The notes below the pieces were generated by a model that saw only the letters and a program-made list of their open reading frames with translations, was not told the origin of the DNA and did no database searches. Positions 41,344 through 50,109 of a stretch of 64,000 bases of DNA are shown piece by piece (the stretch's first letter is position 1; the number at the start of each line of letters is the position of its first letter). A program made the translations under genes and the position numbers. The DNA comes from an uncultured Clostridia bacterium. GTDB taxonomy: Bacteria > Bacillota > Clostridia > Oscillospirales > Acutalibacteraceae. The stretch covers positions 1-64,000 of the forward strand of contig CAMVEX010000004.1 of assembly GCA_947166625.1 (NCBI GenBank). The letters are read 5' to 3'.

Positions 41344-41744
41344 ATGAGAATAAAAGTAATTGCGATTGTTTCCTTAGTTATGGCATACGTAATTTTGATT
41401 TCTACATTTTCAGGTTACGGCTTTAACAGCTTTGATACTTCGTCAGAAAGAATGACCTACAACATATGTCTAAAAATGCACTCTATTCGTCAGGAAAATC
41501 CGTTAAAAAAGGAGATGTTGTGGGGTATGTAGGGAATACGGGGAATGCTGACGGATACCATCTCCATTTTGAAGCTAATAATCTGAATGCATCAGTTGGT
41601 GAAGACGGAAGAAGTAATTTTGAAAACACTATAAATCCGATATATTTTTATCTTAATTTTAATTTTAACTTCAACAGAACATGCTACGCCGCTAACCATA
41701 ATTACGGTTTTTACTGGTATAAAAAAGGAGAGACAACACAATGA
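41344..41744 (+). pseudogene. Remnant of an exported M23 (LytM) peptidase, frameshifted
   Basis: Two overlapping frames. The first (from 41344, preceded by AAAGGAGGG) gives a signal-anchor of about 25 residues and then ERMTY; the second, in the -1 frame from about 41463, continues HMSKNALYSSGKSVKKGDVVGYVGNTG and ends the M23 core at GYHLHFEA. Joining at about 41460 restores MTY-HMSK, the usual M23 strand. The part carrying the first His and Asp zinc ligands is missing, so there is also an internal deletion. Probably inactive. It was likely a cell-wall hydrolase in the ECF-controlled unit. Confidence 0.75.
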
Positions 41745-42445
41745 AAGTTAAGGTTATATATATACCATTTATACTTACTTTAATAGTTTCAATATTTTTT
41801 AATCTTACGTCTTGTACAAAGGAAGAGCGCAATATTACACAGTTATCTAAATCAACCGAGGAATCATATAATGTTGAAAAAACGGTTGCTAATGAGAAAA
41901 ATACTACAGACATTGAAAATAATACAAATGGTCTTGATGAAAGCAACGGTAGCGGAATCGGCGGAGGAATAATTACGGTTCATAAATATCGAATGGCTTT
42001 CAACAATATACCTCAACCGTTTATTGAAATTATCGGGGAGGAAACTTATCGCGAATGGGAGAAAGGTAAAGATTTTTCAGTTGATTCTGAAGAAATGGCA
42101 ATGCTTAATTTTGTACGGGATTTTGATATTTCAAGAGAGGATTTTGATAAAGCAAATCTAAAATGGGCCCAAATAATTGAGAATGCGCTTGACGGCAAAC
42201 CTTGTATCTTTCCTAAAGATTATGCAAATCAAGAAACAGATGAGATATTCAATGCCGATTTGATATATACATTTGATGAGGATCAAATTAAAAACTACTA
42301 TATCGGGGTGGATTATCCCTATTTATACGATTTTGAATTTGAAGAAGCTGTTGAAGCGGGTGAATACACTTCCCGAACCGAGCAATGGATAGATGTTGAT
42401 AAAATGGAAGCCGATATTATTGCAAAATACGGAAGCATTGATTAA
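41741..42445 (+). CDS. Lipoprotein of unknown function
   Basis: A 234-aa protein with a lipobox (NLTSCTKEE near residue 25) and a Glu/Asn/Thr-rich linker to about residue 80. The C-terminal half has no recognised domain (FNNIPQPFIEIIGEETYREW, DREDF-like repeats, EQWIDVDKMEADII). It is AT-rich like the two genes before it. Its ATG overlaps the stop of the M23 remnant (ATGA). GGAG precedes the ATG. Confidence 0.7.
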   Translation: MKVKVIYIPFILTLIVSIFFNLTSCTKEERNITQLSKSTEESYNVEKTVANEKNTTDIENNTNGLDESNGSGIGGGIITVHKYRMAFNNIPQPFIEIIGEETYREWEKGKDFSVDSEEMAMLNFVRDFDISREDFDKANLKWAQIIENALDGKPCIFPKDYANQETDEIFNADLIYTFDEDQIKNYYIGVDYPYLYDFEFEEAVEAGEYTSRTEQWIDVDKMEADIIAKYGSID

Positions 42446-42484
42446 ACAATTCGCAAACACAACCGCATAATCGGCAAACAAATA

Positions 42485-42514
42485 AACGCCTGCATCATTT
42501 TCGATGCAGGCGTT
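42485..42514. terminator. Bidirectional hairpin between convergent genes
   Basis: A 12-bp stem (42485-42496 with 42503-42514) and 6-nt loop. The tails are only moderately T-rich on either strand. Confidence 0.65.
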
Positions 42515-42532
42515 GAGCATTATTATTCGGTT

Positions 42533-44890
42533 TCAGGGAACATCTTTGATATCCACAATATTGAAAAGGCCTTTGAAGAAGCCGATGATCCTTGAGAAGA
42601 AACCGGTATTTACATCTACGGAAACGGATGTAACAAATCTTTCGGTATCGCTCTTTTCGACTATCGCCCCGGTCTTGTCAATAACTCTGATGAAAAATCT
42701 CACATCTTCATTGAGCCTGTCCGAAGTCCATTCTACGGTGCCGGTGCCGTTTTTGATCTCGGTGCCCGCAACGCCTTCGCCGCTCTTGTTTCTGCTGTCA
42801 TATATCCAGAGCTGATAGGTGTCGTCCGGCGCGTCGGTCACCGTTACTTTGATGCGCACCTTGCTGCCGTAGCCTACGCTGACCTTAACGGGTCTTGAGA
42901 TCGAGAGCTTCATATTCTCGGCAACATAGATTTTTTCAAATCTTGCCGTGAAGGTGATATCGCTTGAAGCGGTGATCTTATCGCCGGGTTTATAAGTCTT
43001 TCCGCCGTATGACCAGCCGGCGAATACATATCCGGATTTTTCGGCGGCCTGCTCAACCGTGATCTCGGTGCCGATGGGAACATCCTGCGATTTTGTCTGA
43101 TCGGCGTTGCCGTCGATATTGTATCTGATATAGCAGGGGCCGTTGAATTTCCATTTGGCGTAGAGAGTGATATTGTTATTCGCGGTAACTTTTACGGAAT
43201 TGTCGGGCTTGTATTTGACCGCTCCTCCGGCGGATTCCGCCCAGCCGATGAATTCATAGCGGGTTCTTGAGGGAGAGCCTTCGGTGATCGTATAATCCGT
43301 ATCTTTGGCCTTTGCGCCCGCGACAGTTTTTGTGGTCTTGCCGTCTGCGAGCTTGCCGCCGTTAGCGTTGAAGGTCACGCTGAAGGGGCCGTCGGTATTC
43401 CACACCGCGTAAAGGGTGATATTGGTATCTATCTTGATCTTGTCGCCCGCCGAGTATTCGGCCGAGGCGGCGTCTTTGCTCCTCGACCAGCCGACAAAAT
43501 CATATTTTTCATTTTCGGGCACAGCCGTGGGGAGAGTGTAACTGTCTTTGACTTCTTTGAATACCACGGGGCTGAGGCCCTTTACGAGCGAGCCGCCGTT
43601 GGGGTCAAAGGTGAGGGTGATGTCATCGGTCCACGCGGCGTAAAGGCGAACGGAAGCCTTGAGCTTCTGACCCTCTTTGGGGAAGATGTCGCCCGCCTGA
43701 TAGAGAACGGTGCTTGAGCTGACCTTATCGAGAGGCTCGGTTGACCAGCCTGCGAAGAATTTGCCGGGATAAATCGGGGTGAGAGCGTCGCCCGCCGCGT
43801 CGAGCGGATTTACGGCGACCTCTTTGTCGAGCTTCTTATCAAAATACTGGTTTTGAGGGATCGTCGCGATGGATCCGCCGTTTACATCATAGACGATATA
43901 TTCGGTATCCTGCGGGTCGCGAAGCGAATGCTTCCAACGAGCAAGCGCGGCGTCCGATTTTGTCATCGCACTCCATTCATCGGATGAGCCGTTGAAATCC
44001 AAGACCGAATAAACTTCGGCTTTGTTTGTGCCGGTGAATGCTCCGCTGCCGACAGCCATTACGGGGTTTTCCACAGCGGCGATTTTGGTGAGCTCTTCAC
44101 AGTTTGAAAAAGCTCCTTCGCCTATCGTATTGAGCCCGCTTGAGAATGAAGTTTCTCTGATGAGGGTGTTTGCAAAGGCATAGCTGCCGATTATCCTTAC
44201 ATTTGAGGGGATAACGAGATTTCTTATTTCATCATTATCCGAGGGGCTGCCTTTGAGAGGGCAGCCGGCAAAAGCATAGTCCCCGATATAGGAGACCGAT
44301 GAGCCGATAGTGATTCTTTCGAGCTTTGCGGCGTCGCTGAATGCGTAATTTTCAACTCTTATGATTTTTTCGCCCGCGGCGCTCGGGATCACATAACTTG
44401 TGAGCATACCCGTGGCGGCTCTGACAAGGACGGAGCCGTCTTTTGAGGTGAGTATCTGCCTTGAGAATATCGTTTTGTAGGATTTGTTGTTTGTGTCAAC
44501 GATAAATTCGCGGATCGACGGGCAGCCCAAAAACGCTCTGTCTGAAATATCCGCAACATCTTTGCCGATGGCAATATCCTTGAGATTGGGCAGATCGCAG
44601 CAGGAGCCGGCTGTCAGGTTGACTATACCCTCGCCGATGTTTACATGCTCGATCTGCTCGGCGAGATCCTTCCAGGGAGCGGCGCCGATGGTGATCTCGT
44701 TCATCTTGTTGTTTGAAGCGGTGTTTTGCCTGATGAAGCTGAGAGTTTTAGTCCCGGTATCTACCTGCGCTACTATTGCCGCGCCGACCGGGTATCTCGT
44801 CTGCTCGGCGCTTGCCGTCAGCGCGGAGCCGCCGAACATACCGATGATCATAACTACGGTCATGATCGCGGCTGTGATTTTTTTCTTCAT
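42533..44890 (-). CDS. Secreted BspA-like leucine-rich and InlB B-repeat protein
   Basis: A 785-aa exported protein. A signal peptide ends near GGSALTASA. BspA-type LRR_5 units follow (DIAIGKDVADISDRAFLGCP, ITIGSSVSYIGDYAFAGCP, IIGSYAFA), about residues 60-250. Then come three Listeria-Bacteroides InlB B-repeats between about 400 and 640 (TFDPNGGSL...YDFVGWS, TFNANGGKL...YEFIGWA, and a shorter third ending YVFAGWS). A C-terminal beta domain has no LPXTG or anchor, so it is secreted or held non-covalently. Probably adhesin or surface binding. GGAGGG precedes the ATG at 44890. Confidence 0.85.
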   Translation of the reverse strand: MKKKITAAIMTVVMIIGMFGGSALTASAEQTRYPVGAAIVAQVDTGTKTLSFIRQNTASNNKMNEITIGAAPWKDLAEQIEHVNIGEGIVNLTAGSCCDLPNLKDIAIGKDVADISDRAFLGCPSIREFIVDTNNKSYKTIFSRQILTSKDGSVLVRAATGMLTSYVIPSAAGEKIIRVENYAFSDAAKLERITIGSSVSYIGDYAFAGCPLKGSPSDNDEIRNLVIPSNVRIIGSYAFANTLIRETSFSSGLNTIGEGAFSNCEELTKIAAVENPVMAVGSGAFTGTNKAEVYSVLDFNGSSDEWSAMTKSDAALARWKHSLRDPQDTEYIVYDVNGGSIATIPQNQYFDKKLDKEVAVNPLDAAGDALTPIYPGKFFAGWSTEPLDKVSSSTVLYQAGDIFPKEGQKLKASVRLYAAWTDDITLTFDPNGGSLVKGLSPVVFKEVKDSYTLPTAVPENEKYDFVGWSRSKDAASAEYSAGDKIKIDTNITLYAVWNTDGPFSVTFNANGGKLADGKTTKTVAGAKAKDTDYTITEGSPSRTRYEFIGWAESAGGAVKYKPDNSVKVTANNNITLYAKWKFNGPCYIRYNIDGNADQTKSQDVPIGTEITVEQAAEKSGYVFAGWSYGGKTYKPGDKITASSDITFTARFEKIYVAENMKLSISRPVKVSVGYGSKVRIKVTVTDAPDDTYQLWIYDSRNKSGEGVAGTEIKNGTGTVEWTSDRLNEDVRFFIRVIDKTGAIVEKSDTERFVTSVSVDVNTGFFSRIIGFFKGLFNIVDIKDVP

Positions 44891-44936
44891 TACTGAGCCC
44901 TCCGTTAAAATGTGGTTGATTTGCTTAAACATAGAT

Positions 44937-44965
44937 ATTATACACAATATATAGTTTCAAATCAA
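44937..44965 (-). promoter_or_regulatory. Sigma-A promoter of the surface-protein gene
   Basis: On the minus strand: TTGATT (44960-44965), 17-bp spacer, TATAAT (44937-44942). Confidence 0.7.
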
Positions 44966-44974
44966 GTGATTTTA

Positions 44975-45868
44975 CTATTTGTTAACAAATACTTTAACTA
45001 TCCTGAGCGCTCCGTCACCGTTATTTGACCCGAGGCCGAGAAAATCACCGCCCGGGGAATAAACTCTGTAAAGCCCTTTGGCTTTACAATCGCGGAGTCT
45101 GTCGGTAAAAAGCTCGCCTCCGTTTGAAAATCTGCGCGCCTGAGCTTCGGAAACCGTCAGCCCTTGATATATCTGAAATGCCGAATCCACAGGTATAAGG
45201 TGTTTCTCTATGTCGCAAGGCTGTGACGCGCCCTTGATTTCGTCTATCCCGATACTGTCGGATAATGTAAAGCCATTCGCCTTTACGCGCCTCAAGTCGG
45301 TCATAACGGCTCCGCAGCCGAGTTTTTCGCCTATATCGGATATCAGGGTGCGGATATATGTGCCTGATGAGCAGGCGACAAAAATTCTGAAATGACCGCT
45401 TTTTTCATCCGATTCAAGGATCTCGAGTTTTTCAATTTTTATGTGCCGCTCCGGTCTTTCCGCCGTCTCGCCGCGCCTGGCTATTTTATAGAGCCTTTCG
45501 CCGTTTACGGATACCGCGGAATACATCGGGGGTATCTGCGTTATTTCGCCGGTAAATCCGAGGGCGGCGTCTGCAAATTCTTCTTTTGATATGTCAAATT
45601 CACGATTTTCGATAACCTTGCCCGTAATATCGAGCGTATCCGTAATTATGCCGAGCTTCAGATCGGCGATATATTCTTTATCGTGAACGGGGAGCAGGTC
45701 GGCAAATCCCGTCGCTCCGCCGAGCAAAAGGGTCATCACTCCCGTTGCCATCGGGTCGAGAGTTCCGCTGTGACCCACCTTTTTTTCGCCGCTTATCCTT
45801 CTTATTTTTGCAACTATGTCAAATGATGTCCAATCCTTCGGCTTATCAACGATGAGGATACCCGTCAT
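44975..45868 (-). CDS. truB: tRNA pseudouridine(55) synthase
   Basis: A 297-aa TruB. Motifs: VDKPKDWTSFDIV, KVGHSGTLDPMATG with the catalytic Asp, QIPPMYSAV and CSSGTYIRTLISDIG. A short C-terminal PUA-like part follows. It makes pseudouridine 55 in the T-loop of tRNAs. The start at 45868 is preceded by GGAGG; an in-frame start at 45919 overlaps the promoter. It is expressed divergently from the M20 peptidase. Confidence 0.97.
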   Translation of the reverse strand: MTGILIVDKPKDWTSFDIVAKIRRISGEKKVGHSGTLDPMATGVMTLLLGGATGFADLLPVHDKEYIADLKLGIITDTLDITGKVIENREFDISKEEFADAALGFTGEITQIPPMYSAVSVNGERLYKIARRGETAERPERHIKIEKLEILESDEKSGHFRIFVACSSGTYIRTLISDIGEKLGCGAVMTDLRRVKANGFTLSDSIGIDEIKGASQPCDIEKHLIPVDSAFQIYQGLTVSEAQARRFSNGGELFTDRLRDCKAKGLYRVYSPGGDFLGLGSNNGDGALRIVKVFVNK

Positions 45869-45890
45869 AATATCGCCTCCTGTCGCGAAA

Positions 45891-45919
45891 ATTATAAAAT
45901 GACGGCGGCTTAAAGTCAA
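45891..45919 (-). promoter_or_regulatory. Sigma-A promoter of truB
   Basis: On the minus strand: TTGACT (45914-45919), 17-bp spacer, TATAAT (45891-45896). Back-to-back with the M20 promoter, 15 bp apart at the -35 boxes. Confidence 0.75.
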
Positions 45920-45934
45920 TATTCAAAAAATATA

Positions 45935-45963
45935 TTGAATTTTCTTTATCACTTCATTATAAT
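45935..45963 (+). promoter_or_regulatory. Sigma-A promoter of the M20 peptidase operon
   Basis: TTGAAT (45935-45940), 17-bp spacer, TATAAT (45958-45963), 31 nt before the start codon. Confidence 0.75.
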
Positions 45964-45994
45964 AATCCTGTAAAAATCCAAGGAAGGTGAAAAA

Positions 45995-47473
45995 ATGAAA
46001 AAAGCGGTAAAATATTCGATAATCGGCGGAGCCTGCGCTCTCACCGGCATAAACGCGATCAGAGCGGCTAAATTCGTGCCCGAAAAGAAAGAATGGGGTC
46101 AGCTCAGCGATGAAAAGGTGGATGTAGAAAAAGCCTGCGAGCACCTGAGCACGGCGATCTCGATCCCGACGGTAAGCTATCCGGAAAAAGAAAAGGTGGA
46201 TTTCACCCAGTTTGATAAATTTCATAAATTCCTCGAGGAGGCTTTTCCTCTCATTCATCAGAAGCTTGAAAAGGAAGTTGTGGAAGAGGCAAGCCTTATC
46301 TTCCGCTGGAAGGGAAAAAGAGACGATCTTGACCCGATAGCTCTGCTCGCCCATCAGGATGTTGTCCCCATTTCAAGAGGCACCGAGGATGATTGGACCC
46401 ACCCGGGCTTCAGCGGATATAATGACGGCGAGTTTATCTGGGGCAGAGGCGCCCTCGATATGAAAAATCACCTTATGGGCGTTATGGAAGCGGTCGAAAC
46501 CCTTCTTGAAGAGGGCTTTGAGCCCGAAAGAGATGTTTATCTGCTCTTCGGTCAGGATGAGGAAGTCGTTGCGAATGAACACGGCGGCGCGAAATCAATT
46601 ATGGAAACTCTCAAAGCGAGAGGGATACATCTTGACTGCATAATAGACGAGGGCGGCGCTATGCTTCCCGTTGATGTAAAAGGGATCCTCAATCATAAGC
46701 AGCTCTGCGGTATCGGCATCGCCGAAAAGGGCTACGCCGATTTTGAAATCAGCATCAACGCAAAGGGCGGCCATTCTTCTCAGCCTCCGAAGCATTCGGC
46801 GGTGGGTCAGCTCGCAAACGTTATCAGAGACCTTGAAAACAATCAGTTCAAGGCGGAGCTCAGACCGTTCCTCATTGATTTATTCTCAAAAATAGGTAGG
46901 AGCTGCACCTATCCTGCAAGGCTTGTTACCTGCAATCTGCCCGCGCTCAAGCCCGTGATGAAGACCGTTATGAAACAGATACCGCCCGCCGCAAGCCTTA
47001 TCAGGACCACAACGGGCGTTACCATGGTAAGCGGCAGCCCCGCGGCGAATGTTTTGCCCCAAAAGGCTTCCGTCACCGTGAATTTCAGGATGATGCCCGG
47101 CGTTACGACGGCGGATGTTGAGAATCATATACGCAAGGTAGTCAAGAATAAGAATATAGAGATCAAAGCCCTCAAGCAGAAAGAGGCCTCCGCGATCTCG
47201 CCTACTGATTCAAGAGCCTTCAAGATAATTGAGACTCTCTGTATGCAGGAGAGCGAAGATAATATCGTTGCCCCTTATCTCGTTATGGGCGGCACCGACG
47301 CCTGCACCTATGAGCCTATCTGCGAAAATATTTACAGATATTCGCCTTACAGAGCGGGAGTTGACCTGCTTCTCTGCACCCACGGCACCAATGAGCGCAT
47401 ACCCGTTTCGTCCATAGGCCCCGGCATTGCTTTCTTCAAGAGATATATCCGCCTCGCGTCGGCGGAAAACTGA
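45995..47473 (+). CDS. M20 family metallopeptidase (CPS1/PM20D1-like)
   Basis: A 492-aa peptidase with an N-terminal hydrophobic segment (about 8-22) that may anchor it. Metal ligands of the M20 family: LLAHQDVVP (His, Asp), WGRGALDMKNH (Asp), FGQDEEV (Glu-Glu) and the C-terminal H in LCTHGTNERI. The inserted dimerisation domain is at about 240-350, including the KGGHSSQPP motif. Family members include CPS1 carboxypeptidase, PM20D1 N-acyl amino-acid hydrolase and bacterial dipeptidases. AAGGAAGG precedes the ATG. It begins a unit with glycerate kinase. Confidence 0.9.
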   Translation: MKKAVKYSIIGGACALTGINAIRAAKFVPEKKEWGQLSDEKVDVEKACEHLSTAISIPTVSYPEKEKVDFTQFDKFHKFLEEAFPLIHQKLEKEVVEEASLIFRWKGKRDDLDPIALLAHQDVVPISRGTEDDWTHPGFSGYNDGEFIWGRGALDMKNHLMGVMEAVETLLEEGFEPERDVYLLFGQDEEVVANEHGGAKSIMETLKARGIHLDCIIDEGGAMLPVDVKGILNHKQLCGIGIAEKGYADFEISINAKGGHSSQPPKHSAVGQLANVIRDLENNQFKAELRPFLIDLFSKIGRSCTYPARLVTCNLPALKPVMKTVMKQIPPAASLIRTTTGVTMVSGSPAANVLPQKASVTVNFRMMPGVTTADVENHIRKVVKNKNIEIKALKQKEASAISPTDSRAFKIIETLCMQESEDNIVAPYLVMGGTDACTYEPICENIYRYSPYRAGVDLLLCTHGTNERIPVSSIGPGIAFFKRYIRLASAEN

Positions 47474-47474
47474 T

Positions 47475-48596
47475 ATGCCGGCTATTTTAATCGCCCCCGA
47501 TTCCTTCAAGGGTACCCTTGAGGCGCACGAAGTCTGCGAAATAATCGGCAGGGCATTCAAAGAAGTAATTAAAGATTGCGATATTACCGAGCTTCCCGTC
47601 GCCGATGGCGGCGAGGGGCTCTGCGCTTGTCTGCGGAGAGCGGCGGGCGGAGAGATGAAAAAATGCGAGGTCAGCGGGGTATTCGGAGAGCGGATGGCAG
47701 CGGAATATCTTATGCTCCCCGATATGACCGCCGTCATCGAAACCGCCTCGTGCGCGGGTCTGCCCCTTGCGGGCGAAAATAAAGACCCGATGCGCGCAAC
47801 GACCCTCGGGGTGGGAGAGCAGATAGCTCATGCCGCCGCCTGCGGAGCCGAAAGGATTTTGCTCGGGCTCGGCGGAAGCGCGACCAATGATTGCGGTGCG
47901 GGTATGGCAAGCGCTCTCGGCTGGGTTTTCAAAGATAAAAACGGCCGTGAATTCGTGCCCGCCGGAGGAACTCTGACCGATATATGCGATATACTGCCGC
48001 CCGAAAACGGGCTTGATATTCCCGTGACCGCCGCCTGCGATGTGGACAATCCTCTTTACGGCGAGAGGGGAGCGGCGTATGTTTTTGCCCCTCAGAAGGG
48101 AGCGGACGCCGAAGCGGTAAAAATCCTCGACGGCGGCCTGAAAAATATTTCGGATCTGATCAAAGCCAAACTCGGGATCGATGTTTCGCTCATTCCCGGG
48201 GCAGGAGCCGCGGGCGGTATGGGCGCCGGAACTATCGCCTTCCTCGGCGGCGATCTGAAAAGGGGAATAGATATAATCCTCGATATTACGGAGTTTGATA
48301 AAAAGGCGTCGGAATGCGATCTGATAATTACCGGCGAGGGCAGGCTCGATTCTCAGAGCGTTGACGGCAAGGTGATTTCGGGGGTGGCAAAAAGGGCTGC
48401 GGCGCTCGGCAAAAAGGTGATAACGATCTGCGGATGCGCCGGCGACGGATATGAAAAAGCGCGTGAGATCGGAGTTTCGGATATGTTTTTCTCCTGCGAA
48501 AAGCCGAAGCCTCACGATGAGCTTGTAAAAACCTGCCGCGATGACCTCTGTAATGCTGCAAAAAAGGCAGCGCTTGAAATTTATGAAACCAATTAA
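47475..48596 (+). CDS. glxK: Glycerate 2-kinase, GlxK type
   Basis: A 373-aa class I glycerate kinase. The N-terminus reads ILIAPDSFKGT, ADGGEG follows near residue 45, and the conserved LGLGGSATNDCG segment is near residue 130; GAGAAGGMGAG and ITGEGRLDSQS are also present. It phosphorylates D-glycerate to 2-phosphoglycerate. It starts 1 nt after the M20 stop codon (TGATATG), so the upstream ATG at 47427 is less likely. A terminator follows. Confidence 0.94.
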   Translation: MPAILIAPDSFKGTLEAHEVCEIIGRAFKEVIKDCDITELPVADGGEGLCACLRRAAGGEMKKCEVSGVFGERMAAEYLMLPDMTAVIETASCAGLPLAGENKDPMRATTLGVGEQIAHAAACGAERILLGLGGSATNDCGAGMASALGWVFKDKNGREFVPAGGTLTDICDILPPENGLDIPVTAACDVDNPLYGERGAAYVFAPQKGADAEAVKILDGGLKNISDLIKAKLGIDVSLIPGAGAAGGMGAGTIAFLGGDLKRGIDIILDITEFDKKASECDLIITGEGRLDSQSVDGKVISGVAKRAAALGKKVITICGCAGDGYEKAREIGVSDMFFSCEKPKPHDELVKTCRDDLCNAAKKAALEIYETN

Positions 48597-48614
48597 ATTC
48601 ACGAAAGAAAAATA

Positions 48615-48638
48615 AAAGCCGCCAAAGGGCGGCTTTTT
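48615..48638 (+). terminator. Terminator between glycerate kinase and membrane protein genes
   Basis: A 9-bp stem (48615-48623 with 48628-48636), AAAG loop and T run. The convergent gene ends next to it. Confidence 0.85.
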
Positions 48639-48639
48639 A

Positions 48640-49533
48640 CTATTGAGCTTCGATTTTGATCCGGGAGTTTCCGTCATCGTCCGCATAGATTTCAACAGTG
48701 TAATTATAGATTTTTTCGCCGTCGGTTATTGTAAAGCCGGTTTTGCCGTATTTTGAGCCGTGGATGAGAACCATACTGTCTTTTCCCGTTGACTCTATCG
48801 AAACCTCTGCGATCCCGGTATCTTCCGTCTTAACCACGGCGTTTTCGGTGAGCACCGGATCATCGGGCAAAAAATCGGTCGCGGTCACATTCACCTGCGG
48901 AGTTATAAGATGTATCACGATAAAGACCGCTAAGGGTATAAATAATCCGAGGAGCTTCTGCAATTTGTTTGAAGTGAATACATAGAGATAAATTATCACC
49001 TGAAACGCGCAAAAAACTGCCGTGACGATCAGCCTCGGGAAATGGCGGAATGCGGTGCCGAATCCTTCAATACAGCATAATATCAGGTCAAATAACACCG
49101 GCGAGAGAATCAGCAGGCTGAGCCAGTTTCTTTTCTTGATATACCATCCGGCAAACGCCATGGGAAATGTGAGGAGGGTCCAGATAAACCAGTATTTATA
49201 ACATCCGAAAAGCTTCCAGCCCATAGATGAAAACGGCACCTGGATCAGATAAATGAGAGGCTGACTCACTAAAAAGAAAACGAATGTTTTTACTGCCGAT
49301 TCAAGAGGCTTTTTGCAGTTTGACATAATGATTATCGCAAAGAAAATCCATGCCTCAAAAGTGACGCCGATTCTCTCAAATGATGTGTCTTTGAAAATCG
49401 GAATGATCAGCACCGCCGCCGTAATGGCAGCGGAAGCGACCGCGAAAATGATAACTGCGGGCCAGCTCATATTCAGACCGCCGTATATCTTATCGGCGGC
49501 TTTATGAATTTTACTCTGCCTGACTTCTTCCAT
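48640..49533 (-). CDS. Integral membrane protein with C-terminal extracellular domain
   Basis: A 297-aa protein with about seven membrane segments between residues 25 and 215. A C-terminal beta-rich soluble domain of about 80 residues follows, with AVVKTEDTGIAEVSIEST and SKYGKTGFTITDGEK. I recognise no family. The ATG at 49533 has AAAGGAG 10 nt upstream; the alternative TTG at 49554 is weaker. It is convergent with glycerate kinase and has its own promoter. Confidence 0.75.
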   Translation of the reverse strand: MEEVRQSKIHKAADKIYGGLNMSWPAVIIFAVASAAITAAVLIIPIFKDTSFERIGVTFEAWIFFAIIIMSNCKKPLESAVKTFVFFLVSQPLIYLIQVPFSSMGWKLFGCYKYWFIWTLLTFPMAFAGWYIKKRNWLSLLILSPVLFDLILCCIEGFGTAFRHFPRLIVTAVFCAFQVIIYLYVFTSNKLQKLLGLFIPLAVFIVIHLITPQVNVTATDFLPDDPVLTENAVVKTEDTGIAEVSIESTGKDSMVLIHGSKYGKTGFTITDGEKIYNYTVEIYADDDGNSRIKIEAQ

Positions 49534-49574
49534 TGTGAATATGCTCCTTTGCAAATAGCTGATAATGCCCGATA

Positions 49575-49602
49575 ATTATAGCATAATGCCGTTAATTTTC
49601 AA
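49575..49602 (-). promoter_or_regulatory. Sigma-A promoter of the membrane protein gene
   Basis: On the minus strand: TTGAAA (49597-49602), 16-bp spacer, TATAAT (49575-49580). Confidence 0.7.
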
Positions 49603-49625
49603 GTGAGATACATAAATAAACCACA

Positions 49626-49652
49626 GATCCCGCGGCTTATTACCGCGGGATC
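49626..49652 (-). terminator. Terminator of the aromatic 2-oxoacid operon
   Basis: A 10-bp stem (49626-49635 with 49643-49652) with a 7-nt loop, followed on the minus strand by TGTGGTTTATTT. It lies past the ACT-domain gene. Confidence 0.75.
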
Positions 49653-49689
49653 CTGCCGTAGTTTGATAAATTGTGATGCGTCCGGGCTC

Positions 49690-50073
49690 TCAGATGATTT
49701 TTTCGAGCTCCTCGGGTTTATCCACCTTAAAGACAAGCTTCGCTTCTTCATTCGCTCCGTCAACGGTCGAATACATATATTCTATATCAATGTTGGCGGC
49801 GGCTATTTTGCCGAGCACCTCATTCAGACCGCCCGATTTATTCGCGACCGCGATCACCTGGACGGGATTTACCGAGACCACGCACCCCGCGCCGATGAGC
49901 ACATCCGTGGCGGCGGGAACATCGTCAACAAGCAGCCTCACGATGCCGTAATCGGTGGTTTCGGCTATGTTTATCGCTCTCAGGTCAATGCCCGCTTTTG
50001 CAAGTATATCTGTTATTTCGTGGAGCTGACCGTATCTGTTTTCAAGAAAAACGGATATCTGTTTAACTGTCAT
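49690..50073 (-). CDS. Tandem ACT-domain regulatory protein
   Basis: A 127-aa protein made of two ACT domains (1-65 and 70-127). It begins KQISVFLENRYGQLHEITDILAKAGIDLRAINI, the typical ligand-binding turn with Gly in the loop. Free-standing ACT proteins bind amino acids and are often linked to PaaK/indolepyruvate operons in Clostridia. It is a probable aromatic or branched-chain amino-acid sensor. GGGAGG precedes the ATG. Last gene of the T-box operon. Confidence 0.9.
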   Translation of the reverse strand: MTVKQISVFLENRYGQLHEITDILAKAGIDLRAINIAETTDYGIVRLLVDDVPAATDVLIGAGCVVSVNPVQVIAVANKSGGLNEVLGKIAAANIDIEYMYSTVDGANEEAKLVFKVDKPEELEKII

Positions 50074-50109
50074 TTTTATTCCTCCCGTTATTTTTACTTT
50101 TGCTTACTG

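Noticed and set aside
47487-48695. A 402-codon open frame antisense to the glycerate kinase gene
   Set aside because: The plus-strand protein has clear GlxK motifs and a ribosome binding site, while the antisense translation has none and extends over the terminator at 48615-48638.
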